From Leptodontidium sp. MPI-SDFR-AT-0119 (Eukaryota; Ascomycota; Leotiomycetes; Helotiales; Leptodontidiaceae), in the NCBI GenBank assembly GCA_020726505.1, contig JAHLEZ010000011.1:620001-684000 (forward strand): 64,000 nt of DNA, in the 5' to 3' direction. The notes beneath the pieces were generated by a model that saw only the letters and a list, made by a program, of their open reading frames with translations, had not been told where the DNA came from and searched no databases. Below, piece by piece: positions 1 through 10,607 of this stretch. Numbering within the stretch: position 1 is the first letter of the stretch; each line of letters starts with the position of its first letter. Made by a program: the position numbers and the translations under genes.

Positions 1-63
1 CACTTTCGAGAACCTTCAACCATACAACACCAAACCCAACCAAACAATCAAACTACCGCAACC

Positions 64-774
64 ATGTCTGACAAGCAAACCTCTACCTTGCAATCGTATG
101 TTGACAGTGCCACTGGTGCTGTTCAATCTGTCATCGGCAGTTTGACAGGAAATACCGCTGATCAAGTAAGATACACCTTCTCCCGTTCAGGCTACTCTAC
201 TTTCAAAAGCGGGCATGAAACTAACAATACCCAACAGAACGCCGGTGAAGCCAAGAAGACTAAAGGCGAGCTCGAACACGATGCCTCCCAAGCCACCCTC
301 AAAGTCGGCAACTTGAGCGCCTCCTCCTCAGGAGCAGTCACGAAGGATGACCCCAAGAGAACCGAAGGCTCGTGGAACCAGACGATCGGATCTGCGAAGG
401 AGGCCGTTGGAGGATTAGTTGGTAATGAGGTATGTCTTCCCCATCTTACCATTCCGAATCTGGATACTTCCCCCCTTTTTTTATATTTCTTTGGGGGAAA
501 AAGAAGACGAGGAACGAAAGCTAACATTTCACCCCGACAGTCTCTCAAGCAAGCCGGTGCTCAGCAGAACGCTGAAGGCAAGGCCCAGGAAGCCGAAGGC
601 CAACTCACTGACCTGGGCACTGGTATTGGAAACCGTGTATCTGGCGCTATGGGTGGAGCTGTTGCAGGACTTACTGGAGATCGTGAGGCTCAGTTGAAGG
701 CTCAGGAACAACATGATATTGGCAAGACTCAACAGCGTGGTGCCGAGCACGATATCGCAAAGCAAAATCAGTAG
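64..774 (+). CDS. CsbD-like stress protein (Hmp1-type mismatch/cruciform DNA-recognition family)
   Basis: Three exons, 64-165, 238-429 and 541-774, give 175 aa. Both introns (166-237 and 430-540) have lengths divisible by three, so the frame also reads through unspliced. Their GTAAG and GTATGT donors and CTAAC branch sites 12-20 nt before the AG support splicing. The product is small, hydrophilic and rich in Ala, Gly, Lys and Gln. It shows CsbD-type motifs such as GSAKEAVGGLVGNE and AEGKAQEAEGQLTD, each a tandem Ala/Gln-rich amphipathic stretch. In ascomycetes this family is often annotated as mismatched-base-pair and cruciform DNA recognition protein; the bacterial CsbD relatives are general-stress proteins. 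The molecular role is therefore uncertain. The ATG is preceded by a CA-rich leader ending CAACCATG, a good fungal start context. Confidence 0.85.
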   Translation: MSDKQTSTLQSYVDSATGAVQSVIGSLTGNTADQVRYTFSRSGYSTFKSGHETNNTQQNAGEAKKTKGELEHDASQATLKVGNLSASSSGAVTKDDPKRTEGSWNQTIGSAKEAVGGLVGNEVCLPHLTIPNLDTSPLFLYFFGGKRRRGTKANISPRQSLKQAGAQQNAEGKAQEAEGQLTDLGTGIGNRVSGAMGGAVAGLTGDREAQLKAQEQHDIGKTQQRGAEHDIAKQNQ

Positions 775-1751
775 ATGGATAGACATGGGAAATGTACGAG
801 TGTACGATATGGTTTGATGAATGGACGGATGGACGCATGGATGGCGGGATAGGGTGGGAGGAATTGACATGATACGATACCAATTGTTTTTGCATGCTTT
901 TGGTGCATCTCAACTGAGTCCATGGCTGCGTTAGTCTTTTGCTAGGAACAATAAATACCCCTCTATACGAAGAAAACGTCGCTTTCTCCTTTTATGAAGT
1001 TGTGAAACTTTGGAACATTTCTAGAGATCTAGGCGCGAACTTGTGAACTCAAGGCTGAGCAAAATGCTGATGATTGAAAGCGCAACATTTTTTACACAGA
1101 TGATTGCTGTCTAGCTCCTCAATCTTTAAAACATGTTCGCTTAACTCGGAGCATAGGTAGTTCAACCCTTAGTATGTTTATTTACATACCTTAGTAATCA
1201 CCCCTCACCCCTCCCTTCACCAACTCAAGCAACGGAACTCCGAAGTAGAGACTCATACCCATATCATATACTCTCATACGATATAAGCAATTAAGCTACA
1301 TGGCGTGAGACCCGCCAGACCTCTTGGCTATCTCGATCGTCAGCTCAGCTCACTCAGCGCGACTGGCCGGGCCCGAAGAAGTGAGACGGTAACTTCGTAA
1401 GCAAGTAAGGCTTAGTGTACAGTGTCGTCAACCCAGCTGCTATCCCGCAATGGGACATGAGACAATGATGATGTTGGTTAGCATTTGTTTGTGGGAGATG
1501 GTGTTCTGGCCGTTTTGGAGGAGGGGGAATGTTGGGGACGTTGTTTTTCATTCCTGGAGAAATAATCTTGAAAGTGAGAAAACATGTAAGAAAACATAAT
1601 CAGGCGAATTGACATATCAATTACGCTGATGACTTTGATGACTTCCCTTACCTTGACCCACAGCTGCAGAAAGAAATCAACGAAATAGACGAAGCCTAAA
1701 AACAGAAGATATTCCCGCATCCTCGGAGAGAAACTACGCATGACCATCATT
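775..1751. other. Intergenic, no supported gene
   Basis: This holds the 3' flank of the CsbD-like gene and AT-rich spacer. A minus-strand frame at 1478-1750 starts with ATG, is hydrophobic at its N-terminus and contains a possible GTAAGG donor. It has no recognisable domain and I do not call it. Confidence 0.5.
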
Positions 1752-1754
1752 AGA

Positions 1755-2009
1755 CGAGGCTAGACAAATTCGACTTCGGTGAAGCGAGCTGCTTTCCTGC
1801 CGGTACAATTCACTTTAAAGATTAAAACTAAGGCTTACTTAAACCCGAGCTCGGCTTTTCTTAAAGTCAATGTTCTGAAATGATTTAGTGGCTTTGAAGA
1901 GGCTCTTATTTATGGACATATCTAGGTAATAAAGAGAGCGAAGGCTACGGAGTACCTGCCTGCCTACAGTAAGTACCTTAGTCACCGGAGACGAATTTGG
2001 CTAGCCTCG
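1755..2009 (+). mobile_element. MITE-like element, copy 1 (255 bp)
   Basis: The element begins CGAGGCTAGACAAATTCG and ends with the inverted equivalent, CGAATTTGGCTAGCCTCG. The terminal inverted repeats are about 28 bp and imperfect. It is flanked by a 3-bp direct repeat, AGA, at 1752-1754 and 2010-2012, consistent with a target-site duplication. The first 160 bp or so match the reverse complement of a second copy at 5318-5553. The element has no coding capacity, as expected for a non-autonomous DNA transposon. A 3-bp target duplication fits CACTA or PIF/Harbinger-like transposases, but the superfamily cannot be fixed from the ends alone. Confidence 0.85.
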
Positions 2010-2012
2010 AGA

Positions 2013-3269
2013 AGTGCAACACGTTTCACCGCTTCTCCCAGACCCGAGATCCTACACCCGACATCTTCCTACCCATCATACCGAGTACCTTGAGTGTGAC
2101 TGGATGTAGAGTGAGGGTAGATCCGGTAGCAACCACACTTTTTTAATGAGAATTGTCGTGATCGGGTAAGCTGACATCTTGCGTAAAACGAATCGGACGA
2201 CGGGCGTTGTGCGGGTGAAGAGAATACCTTTTCTGATACGTTTTCCGGGACTCTTTGCACGCATTTCCTTGAAGAATTCTGGGCTGTTGAAAAGAGGCTA
2301 TGGAAATCTGTGAAAGATGAGTGATGGCTGTTTACGATAAGCTGAGTTAGTAGATAAAAGGTTAGGGAGGTATTATTGTTGATATCGCTTATGCCAAGAC
2401 CACCCCCTGCAGATCGCCGGATCGGAGGAGCATTGAACTTACAAACAGACAAATAAAATCAGGACGTCCACAAACGAATCTCCTAAAATCCGGCGGTGCT
2501 TCATCGTACACTTGCTCGCATGGAAAGCTGCATTAATAATACAATCCCAATCGGAGACATTTTGAGACAAAGAATTAGCCCGTCGTGAAGAGAAAAGTGA
2601 CCGGCATGTGCAGACGCGGCTGGAAATTCAGTGTCCGGCCGAACTCGACCGTTCGCTTCGAGGCGCGATGACAAAGCTCATTTCGACTCACTGCTGCTCA
2701 TTTGCTGTCACTCTTTTCTTGCTCCCGCCGAGCACGGCGAACGAGCTTACTCTCTAACCAGAACCATAAAGGACGCCTTTTGAGATTCCAGGATGAATCA
2801 TTGCCGCAATTTGGTCTGGCACAGCGGTAACCCCTGCCAGTGTTTACGTCTGCACGTCCGTCTTTTTCATCGTGTTGCGGGAGAGGCTTGTTTGTGGTTG
2901 CTGACGGCGGAGCAACAACTTTATCTCCTTCGCCATACGGCATGTCAGCACGTTTTTCGTTTTTCAGGCCATGGTCCTTTGTTACAGGTCCGCTGGGAGT
3001 GGACGTGATCCAGTCCGAGCCCCAAGATTGGTGACTATCGAGTATCGAAGCTTGAACCGGCGCAAGGCTGCCTGGTCAAAGTCTACCCCTGTCTTTCGTT
3101 TTGCGTCAAGACCTTTTTCCATATAAGTACTGTATGCATTCCTCCGTGCTTTCATAAGGCTTCGTGTAGTTCACTTCATCATTCTCTCGTCCGTCCATAC
3201 TTGGAGTTCTTACTTCTCCCTTCTTCATCGAACTCTTATTGTCATTTTAATACTACACTTTTCGAAATC
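2013..3269 (+). other. Intergenic; upstream region of the DHA2 transporter gene
   Basis: No supported gene. A TATA-like run, CATATAAG, lies near 3119-3126, about 145 bp before the transporter ATG, and is followed by a pyrimidine-rich leader (3160-3250). Frames at 2069-2452 on the minus strand lack an ATG and show no domain. Confidence 0.45.
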
Positions 3270-5063
3270 ATGGACTCCCGATCAGAAACCCTCGCTGGGG
3301 AGAAGGAGGTTGGAAGAAGCGTCTCACCAACTCCTCCCGGATCACTCAACAAGGAGACCCTCGAAGCGAACGGCAGCTTCGACGAATCACCAACAGACAA
3401 GGAAGAAGGCTCTATCAAAAATGCAACAGCTGTCGAAGGAGGAGATGATGAGGAGGGGGAATATCCAGACGCAACTCGAATGGCATTCATTGTCATTGCT
3501 TTACTACTCAGTATCTTCCTGGTATGTTTACGTTCCTTCTCAATACGCCTGCCCAGTACTTCTCGTTACTCTAAGCATTAAGCTAACTTATTCCAGGTAT
3601 CTCTCGATATGACAATTGTAGCAACAGCTATCCCCAAAATCACAGACGAATTCGCTGGACTTGACTTAGTTGGGTGGTACGGCTCTGCTTTCTTCCTGAC
3701 TGTGGGAGCTTTCCAATCGACGTGGGGTAAAGGCTACAAGTACTTCCCACTGAAGACGACCTTCTTGATCTCCATCTTCATTTTCGAACTCGGATCTCTC
3801 ATCTGTGGTGTTGCACCCAACAGCACAGCACTCATTGTTGGACGAGCTATTGCTGGGTTGGGGGGAGCAGGTATCGCCTCGGGAGCGTACACGATCATCG
3901 CCTTTTCGGCTCGACCATCTAAGCGAGCTGCCTTCACCGGACTCATGGGAGCAGCATATGGCATCGCAAGTGTTATAGGACCTCTATTAGGAGGAGTATT
4001 TGCTGAGAAAGTCTCATGGAGATGGTGTTTCTATATTAATTTGCCCATTGGCGGAGTTTCTGCTGCCATCATTCTCTTCTTCTTCACGACTCCAGCTCAA
4101 GCTATCCCAGTCAAAGCTACCCTCAAGGAGAAGTTCCTTCAAATGGACATGCCAGGCTCATTCGTCGTCATGGGTGCCATTATCTGCTACATTCTTGCTC
4201 TTCAATGGGGAGGACAGACAAAGTCCTGGAATTCATCAGACGTCATCGGTACCCTCGTTGGATTCGTTCTCATCCTCGCCGTGTGGGTTGTGATTGAATG
4301 GTACCAAGGCGAGCGCGCCATGATCGTCGGCCGCCTCCTCAAAGATCGACATATCTGGAGTGCCATGGTATTCATCTTCTTCCTCGCCGGTGGCTTCTTC
4401 CTCCTCCTCTACAACCTCCCCATCTACTTCCAGGTCGTGAGCGGAGTTTCTGCTTCCGACTCTGGTGTCCGAAACTTGCCTTTGATTCTCGGATGTACAA
4501 TAACCACAATTTTCAGCGGTGGCATGATCTCTGCATATGGCGTCGCTGTCCCTTGGATGATTGGAGGAAGTGCCCTTGCAACCGTTGGCTCTGGTCTTCT
4601 CTACACTCTGAACACACACTCGTCCTCCTCAGCCTGGATCGGATACCAAGCTCTCTCTGGAATTGGTATTGGTCTCGCCCTTCAAGTACCCATCATCATC
4701 GGTCAAGCCGTCTCTAAGCCCGAAGACCTCTCATCCATCACAGCCATGATCCTCTTCGCTCAAACCATTGGAGGTGCATTCTTCGTCTCAGCTGGCCAAG
4801 TTGCTCTCTCGAACGTTCTTCAAAGTAGTCTTTTGGATAACGCACCCCTAACAACCCCAGCAGAGGTTCTGACTGTTGGTGTCACTGAGATCCGCGATCA
4901 CTTTGCTGCGGATGTCGTTCCTGGAATCGTGGCATCATACATGAACGGTCTTCAAGCAGCCTACGCTATTGCGATTGCCAGCGCAGGTATTGCAGTATTA
5001 TTAAGTCTGTGCAGCAAGTGGACGAATTTGAAGGGGAAGGTCCAGATGGGAGGCGCTGCTTGA
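3270..5063 (+). CDS. MFS efflux transporter, DHA2 family (14-TM type)
   Basis: Two exons, 3270-3521 and 3597-5063, with a 75-nt intron (3522-3596; branch GCTAAC). The product is 572 aa. Residues 1-70 form an acidic, Ser/Glu-rich cytosolic tail, followed by multiple hydrophobic segments. DHA2 signatures are clear: [17 protein letters not shown] in TM1, [23 protein letters not shown], and [13 protein letters not shown] after TM5. This places it with 14-spanner drug:H+ antiporters that export toxins and xenobiotics from fungal plasma membranes or vesicles; the substrate cannot be inferred. The downstream part has many TM helices and a short charged tail. No secondary-metabolite core gene is visible nearby. 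The gene sits between two inverted MITE copies, one 1.26 kb upstream and one 255 bp downstream of the stop, which could affect its expression. Confidence 0.93.
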
Positions 5064-5317
5064 GATACCACTACAGCTGGTTATCAGTTTTATACCATCA
5101 TGTTTTCTTTTCAGGTGTGCTAGGCGGCAGTTTCTCATAGAGCAAGATATCAATCAGACTCTCGAAGATAGAAATGGGGATTGTTTTCTTAGATACATTT
5201 TCCAGCACAGAGGTATATATTTCTACTCTACTACACCAAAAATTAATAGACGATGCATCATCTCGTACATTTTCCCCATCGCATCTGCAAAATGGCGGTA
5301 ACTCATAAGTCGTCCAT

Positions 5318-5553
5318 CGAGGCTAGCTAAATTCGTCACCGATGAAGCGATAACTCTTCAGGTGGGTAATTTACCTAAGCAGGTACCTTCGCTCCATGAA
5401 AGAGAGCCGATTCAAAGTCCCTAAATCATTTCAGAACATTGACTTTAAGAAAGCCAAGCTCGGGTTTAAGTAAACCTTAGTTCTGATCATTAAAGTGAAT
5501 TGTATAGGTAAGAAAGTAGCTCGCTTTATCGGAGATGAATTTGGCTAGCCTCG
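5318..5553 (-). mobile_element. MITE-like element, copy 2 (236 bp, inverted relative to copy 1)
   Basis: The element starts CGAGGCTAGCTAAATTCG and ends TTTGGCTAGCCTCG. A CAT direct repeat flanks it at 5315-5317 and 5554-5556. Its reverse complement aligns with copy 1 at 1755-2009; shared blocks include TTAAAGTCAATGTTCTGAAA and CAATTCACTTTAA. The internal segment nearest its left end is shorter than the matching part of copy 1. The target duplications of the two copies differ (AGA and CAT), so they are independent insertions rather than the two ends of one composite transposon. Confidence 0.87.
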
Positions 5554-5556
5554 CAT

Positions 5557-6587
5557 AGTATCGCTCATATCTCATATCCCACATCTTCCTAATACCAATC
5601 CTCACTTTCTATTTATCACCACTTAACTTTGATGCTTGACCTACCTGGCCTTTATATCAGACATTGTTCCGGAGATAGAGATCTTCGACGGATATACGCG
5701 GCGATACGATTGGATCATCTCCGTGTCTCATGATCCTCGATCTGTCCATGTCTGTAATCCAGGGGTACAGTAGCAGTTGAGGATGGTCGTATTCGCTCCG
5801 AAGCCGAAAGACGGGCGCTTCAAATCGTCCGCCGGCCACGACCGAAGGACTTGAGACAGTCAGCAAGGAGCATTCGCAGGCCGTAGTAGCCTTCATAGGC
5901 TTTTCAGATACCCCGGTATGAATGTCCAGAGGGGTGGAATGGGCTGTGTTGTAGTCATGAATTTCCGTCCTCCCCATCTTCCCTCGTGGATCAATGCGAA
6001 ATGCTTCGTGTGTATGATGAATTTACCGGACAAGTTCAGCCCAATAGGATATAATATTCTCACGTCGATTCAAGCCAGTGCTGTTGAATCACAATACCTC
6101 AAATGGTAACGAGGGCGACCAGATTTCTTAGACTTAGACTTCGATTTGCTTTTGTTCATTTAATTTCTATTCATTTTGCCTTCATTTACTTTTCTCCCCT
6201 TTCCCTCCCACAAGACGAGCACTCTCCGTACTCATCAAAAGTCCTTGGTAGAGCAAACATCTGTTCACGATGCCAGAATCTCAATATCCACCTACGGTAG
6301 AGTTGTTGGTAGGCCTGCTCCGCTCCTCGATGTTCTTAAAATCTCCAATCACTTTAACATAACCGCACACTCATAAGCCGCACCCGATCTAAATCGTGCT
6401 CTCGCCAGCTATAAAACCAAAGTCTTTGTCTCTTTTACCATGCTTCCTCCTCTCTTGCAACATCTACAAAGTCATCGACTCAATACACCTTCTCCACATA
6501 ACATAAAAAAACCAAATACCCCATCGCAAACCACAAAACAACCAACAGACCAATAGACCAAGAAGCTCACCCATATCTCCACCCCAA
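5557..6587. other. Intergenic, no supported gene
   Basis: The minus-strand frame at 5657-5977 has no domain and no splice partner. The last 150 bp before 6588 are A/C-rich and look like a fungal 5' leader for the glycine-rich reading frame that follows. Confidence 0.4.
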
Positions 6588-7352
6588 ATGTATCGTTCCA
6601 GACGAGACAGAGGTTTCATCAGACCCTACAACGGGCCCGGCAACAGCAGCTACGAACGTGGCCTGCGAACCGGTCGAAGGACGTTCGCCTGTCCGTTGAA
6701 GGGCGGTCCATGGCTCAGATACGAGGATTATCCACCAGGTAGAAATTGAGGATTTGGGGGTCTTAGGAGGGTTATTAGAGGTATGGGTGATCTGGATTTG
6801 ATGGATGTGGTAGATCGATGGCGGAGGAGAGAACAAGATATTGGAAGAAATCTGTACGGAGGAGGTATACACCCAGGATTCGCATTCCTTGAAGGGGGTG
6901 GCTATGGGGGAGGCTTACCACAGGGACATGGTGGTGGTGGTGGTGCTTATGGAGGAGGCATGCAATGCATGCAAGGCATGATGGGACAGCAAGGCTTTAG
7001 TGGAGGTGGGCTTCAAGGAGGTGGGATGAGAGGTTTCGGTATGCAAAGCCCGTTTGCACAAGGCGGTGGTCTTGGAAATCCAATGATGGCGCAACAAGGG
7101 TTCGGCGGCCGAGGTGGAGGAGGTATGGCGAGCTGTGCACGACACCCCCAGTTCCAGCCAGGTTGACAACCGCCTCCACGAGTGCCATCACTGGATGAGT
7201 GGCATAAGGATGGGTTGTTTGCTAAGGCGAGAGCGAATTGGCAGGATGTCTTAGGGGCTGAGAGAGGAAAGTTGGAAGCGGTGATGATGAGTCATAGGGA
7301 GGGGCAGGATATTGTTGATTGGAATGATGATGGCCTTTTGGCAGTTAGTTAG
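6588..7352 (+). pseudogene. Glycine-rich protein gene interrupted by two in-frame TGA codons
   Basis: One reading frame runs from the ATG at 6588 to the TAG at 7350-7352. It would be 254 codons long but for TGA at 6747-6749 and at 7164-7166. The N-terminal part is Arg/Gly-rich. The centre is a Gly/Gln/Met-rich repeat region with many GGG and QGG motifs. The C-terminal part, after the second TGA, reads like normal protein (for example PSLDEWHKDGLFAKARANWQ). A 40-nt intron at 6739-6778 would remove the first stop but shifts the frame, and no plausible intron removes the second. Both stops could derive from CGA (Arg) by one C-to-T change. A recent pseudogene is the simplest reading; sequencing error or stop-codon readthrough are alternatives. 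The family is not recognised. Confidence 0.5.
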
Positions 7353-7639
7353 TCAATGTTGTAGTTTTCTGGAATCTATTCCTGATATTCTTTGAGGTCG
7401 TGTATGCTTCGGAATGTCAACAGTGAAGTGAGAGATGTAGATTCAGGTAAGCAAGGTCAATCACCCCCAGAAAATCGAAGGGGTGAAGAGGAAATTGTGT
7501 TTTCATTAACATCACTATAAAAGACTATCAAGGAAACCGCCAAACTAGTCGAATGTCCAAGTCCAGGGACTGTCGTAAAAGCGAAAGTTGATCGGTTCAA
7601 ATGAAATATCTTTAGCCAGTGCCGAATGACCTCTGAATA

Positions 7640-8650
7640 ACAAACCCATCAAACTCTCCTGGTAGCATCGGACTCTTTCTCACTAGTGAAGCTGGTTGAG
7701 CAATGTTCCACATTATCATGTGGTGGCAGTAACGAGGGGCATTCCTTGGGCCCGAATATAAAGAGGGTATGCTTCAGCAGAGTAAGTGAAGGGGACAGGA
7801 CCTTCTCCGGGAGAATAGGCCATTCCAAAAAGATAAAATCCAAGAGCCACGCATGCAACTCGAGCTGTCAAATCTGTAGGAATCCAGAAGCTAAAGCCGG
7901 TGAAGAACAAGCAGAGACTCATAAGTGGGAAAGTCGTCAGCGGGAGGTTTCGGCGTCCAAAAGTGTCAATCGTGTACATTGCCGGGATGGCGACTAGAGA
8001 AAGGTCAGTACGGAACAGAACGAACTGGATAGCGCAGAACATCAGTCCAGTTCACCCTTGGGTTCACACACAGAGGAAGTTGATAATACCCCATCCCATT
8101 GAAGCGCGCCCAAAGCACTCATTTCCGAGAGATCGGCATCGAGGAATATTTGGGACGAATAGTAGGCGATGACATTTACACCACAAAACTAGTAATCCTT
8201 TTAGCCACAAGAGTTTGGAACTGTGGAGGAGGTTTTTACCTGTTGCATGAACATAACGATCTCAGAAGCTTGTATCGGCCTTCGATTTCGAGGAACTGTG
8301 AACATGCCCCTCACCTTGTTTTGCACAAGGTTCACGCTCTCCTCTTGGCCTCGAGGAGAGTGTGCATACATAAGATGTCTCTGGCATCTTGTACTTTGTT
8401 TTAACGAAGTGTACACATGGACTTGTAGGCCTTCGCATTACGAGATTTACTCATGTACCATCGAGGAGACTCTGGGCACGTGAAGACGAAACAGACGACG
8501 ACAATCGCTAGAAGACATGCCGACCCCATCATCAATCTCCAGTTTAAGGCGGTGATGCCTAGAACATCTTCGACTTTGTAGAAAGCTAAGTCAGCCGCAT
8601 ACCCAACCATGATACCGAAAGCGGTCCACATCTAGACCCTGTGTCAATGT
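7640..8650 (-). pseudogene. Decayed MFS sugar transporter (lactose/maltose-permease-like)
   Basis: Three minus-strand blocks in different frames together resemble the middle and C-terminal half of a fungal sugar porter. Block 8401-8631 covers TM helices and the signature PESPRWYMSKSRNAKAYKS. The region near 8230-8340 carries VPRNRRPIQASEIVMFMQQ. Block 7716-8042 carries TIDTFGRRNLPLT and YSPGEGPVPFTYSAEAYPLY. Between the blocks the frame is broken by shifts and stops, and the C-terminus ends early at ACATGATAATG near 7710. The N-terminal third is missing or unrecognisable beyond a possible intron acceptor at about 8650. Family knowledge places intact members near 500-550 aa with 12 TM helices. 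No intact copy is in the window. Confidence 0.82.
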
Positions 8651-9790
8651 TGCCTTTCTTTTGAAAACTCGGGGTGGTAATGATTAATTCAGAAGGGAGA
8701 AATGATTTCTGAGGAGGAACTAGAGCCCCGAGCCTCTCACTAGAATCTGGAAGGAGAAGAAGTAACTCGGAGTCTCCCTTACGGTGAGTGGTAGTATCTT
8801 GCAGCGACAAGCTCAAAGGGCAGCCAAGTTCAACTTCTCAGCGAGATACGATTTAGATACCAGACCAAACCAATTAAACTCTCTCATGATACATGTAATC
8901 AACCGCCATAAAAAGCCGTTGTCCAGAGACGGAGCGCAACGCACAAAATAACATCTTTCACTTGACATGTTTTCATGCCCGCACCCTTTTTGTGACGAGA
9001 TTATCCCTTTGAGGCTTTTGGTATTGCCGCCTTCCCAACGCTAGTAGTACGTCGCCTTGCAATTCTTGTAGCTTGTGGCTGCTCCAGGATCTGATTTGAA
9101 ATGGAGGTGGGCCGTTGCTTTTGAGGGATCACAAGAGCAGTGTTCTTGGCTTGGCCCTTTTCGTGGTCGATGGGAGGACGGCTCGCCTTCCCAAGAAGGA
9201 TTCAGCTCTGTTGGTTCTCATTTGCAAGGTTGTTGACCAAGATGCAATGTGACGTAGAAATCTGGACGGCGGGAAGAATCGTTGCCCAGAGTCGCTTCTT
9301 CGCCTACAAACACTCGTGATTGTATTTTCTTCCAATTCTGCTACGAATTGAAAAGGAAAAGAAGTTACTTGACCAAGACTTACCTCAGGAACGCTCTTTG
9401 GGCAACTAAAGTAAACAAATACCTTTGGACTTCTTCAATACTGATGTGCAATTTTGAGGTGATATTTGTCACACGATAAATAACACTGTACGCCCAACTT
9501 GGACTAGCGAGGCACAAATCCAACATCACCTCAGCACGACGCCACAAATGATAGAATTTCCCACAAGATGAGTGAGGATACACAAACCAGGTTACACCGC
9601 TTGATCATGCTTCGGGGATGGGAGAAAGCGGTGACACAGTTGCACCGGAAGTCCCCCCGACATCCGAATGTACCTCAGCCTTAATATTCGTGCTACCTTC
9701 ATCGTTCTCTTCATTTGGTCTCACTTGCGCTTCACGTAAGGTATCCGTTAACTGGCTTTTGTGGTTGAGCCTGCACTTACAATTAATAGA
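8651..9790. other. Intergenic / eroded sequence
   Basis: The first 200 bp may hold more of the degraded transporter's upstream exon, but I cannot align it by eye. The minus frame at 9129-9335 starts with ATG but has no recognisable domain. I see nothing else here. Confidence 0.35.
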
Positions 9791-10225
9791 CTAAATGCTT
9801 CCTAGAACTCCAAGTAAAGAGGCCAAGACGCTAAGCCAAGAGCTGGCAGAGAAAAGGTCTGCTGAGCTTTCTTGACGTAGCTGATATGCACTTGAGATGT
9901 CTGGTTTATCACATATACCTTGCATGTATACATATTGCTTTTCGGTTTGATTGCTAAACGTCCAACAGATATCACCAAGGATGCAATGCATCATTCTCCA
10001 TTGGATAGGTTTGTGATCTTTGATGTTGTGGACCTGATTGTTCTTGCACCCAAACGCCATGTTGGTTCTTTGACTTGAGTCACTGGAGTACAAGCAATTG
10101 TATGGTTGAAAGCCAAGTGCAGCTTGTCTAGTCAAAATACAAAGAAAGCTCTTGTAGTACATGTGGCTTTCTACAGCCTGCTTTTTGACTTTGCCATTCA
10201 CTTCTCCCCAGCTGCATGACTCCAT
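9791..10225 (-). CDS. Possible small cysteine-containing protein with hydrophobic C-terminus
   Basis: An ATG-initiated 144-codon minus-strand frame. Cysteines recur in the centre (PYNC, FGCK, MMHC, GDIC, QGIC). The C-terminus is a Ser-rich stretch followed by WLSVLASLLGVLGSI, which would suit a GPI-attachment signal. There is no N-terminal signal peptide in this frame, so either an upstream exon is missing or the frame is not a gene. It lies 382 bp upstream of the peroxidase gene and diverges from it. No family is recognised and no function is proposed. Confidence 0.25.
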   Translation of the reverse strand: MESCSWGEVNGKVKKQAVESHMYYKSFLCILTRQAALGFQPYNCLYSSDSSQRTNMAFGCKNNQVHNIKDHKPIQWRMMHCILGDICWTFSNQTEKQYVYMQGICDKPDISSAYQLRQESSADLFSASSWLSVLASLLGVLGSI

Positions 10226-10440
10226 GATTGAGCTGAACTGCTTTGAAGCCTTGCAAGTCGCGCAGTGTATCGAATTTTCTTGTCATAATTCTTCAGTGTA
10301 TTGAAGTTGATATCCCCTGATAGGAAAGCCTTGACGAACCATTCACTCATGCAGGCTTGCAAAATCGGCAAAATCCTCTCTGTTGATATTCATCAGGCAG
10401 CTCTTAGCGCTTGTTTATATTTCTTTTGCTCCGGCCTCGG

Positions 10441-10490
10441 GTATTTAGCCAATCTCCATTCTATTGGGTCTTTCTCTCGAGTATAAAAAT
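10441..10490 (+). promoter_or_regulatory. Core promoter of the heme-thiolate peroxidase gene
   Basis: TATAAAA at 10482-10488 lies 120 bp before the peroxidase ATG. A CCAAT box at 10449-10453 and its inverse, ATTGG, at 10462-10466 lie upstream. A C/A-rich leader with CAACAACAAG precedes the ATG. The whole 10226-10607 interval holds no other feature. Confidence 0.5.
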
Positions 10491-10607
10491 ACAGCGAACA
10501 AGATTGAACTCCATCCTCAACTTCTTCTATCTCTCGATCTCTCTCCTAACATCCGCCTCAATCTGCCCCAAACCTCATCCACAAGCACAACCACTTTCAA
10601 CAACAAG

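Noticed and set aside
1478..1750. Hydrophobic minus-strand frame next to MITE copy 1
   Set aside because: It has an ATG and a possible donor site, but no continuation that I can assemble into a gene.
2069..2452. 127-codon minus-strand frame
   Set aside because: Begins with TTG, has no in-frame ATG near the start, no domain and no splice partner.
1755..5553. One composite transposon carrying the MFS gene between two MITE ends
   Set aside because: Each MITE has its own flanking 3-bp duplication (AGA versus CAT), and the outermost flanks do not match each other. Two separate insertions explain this better.
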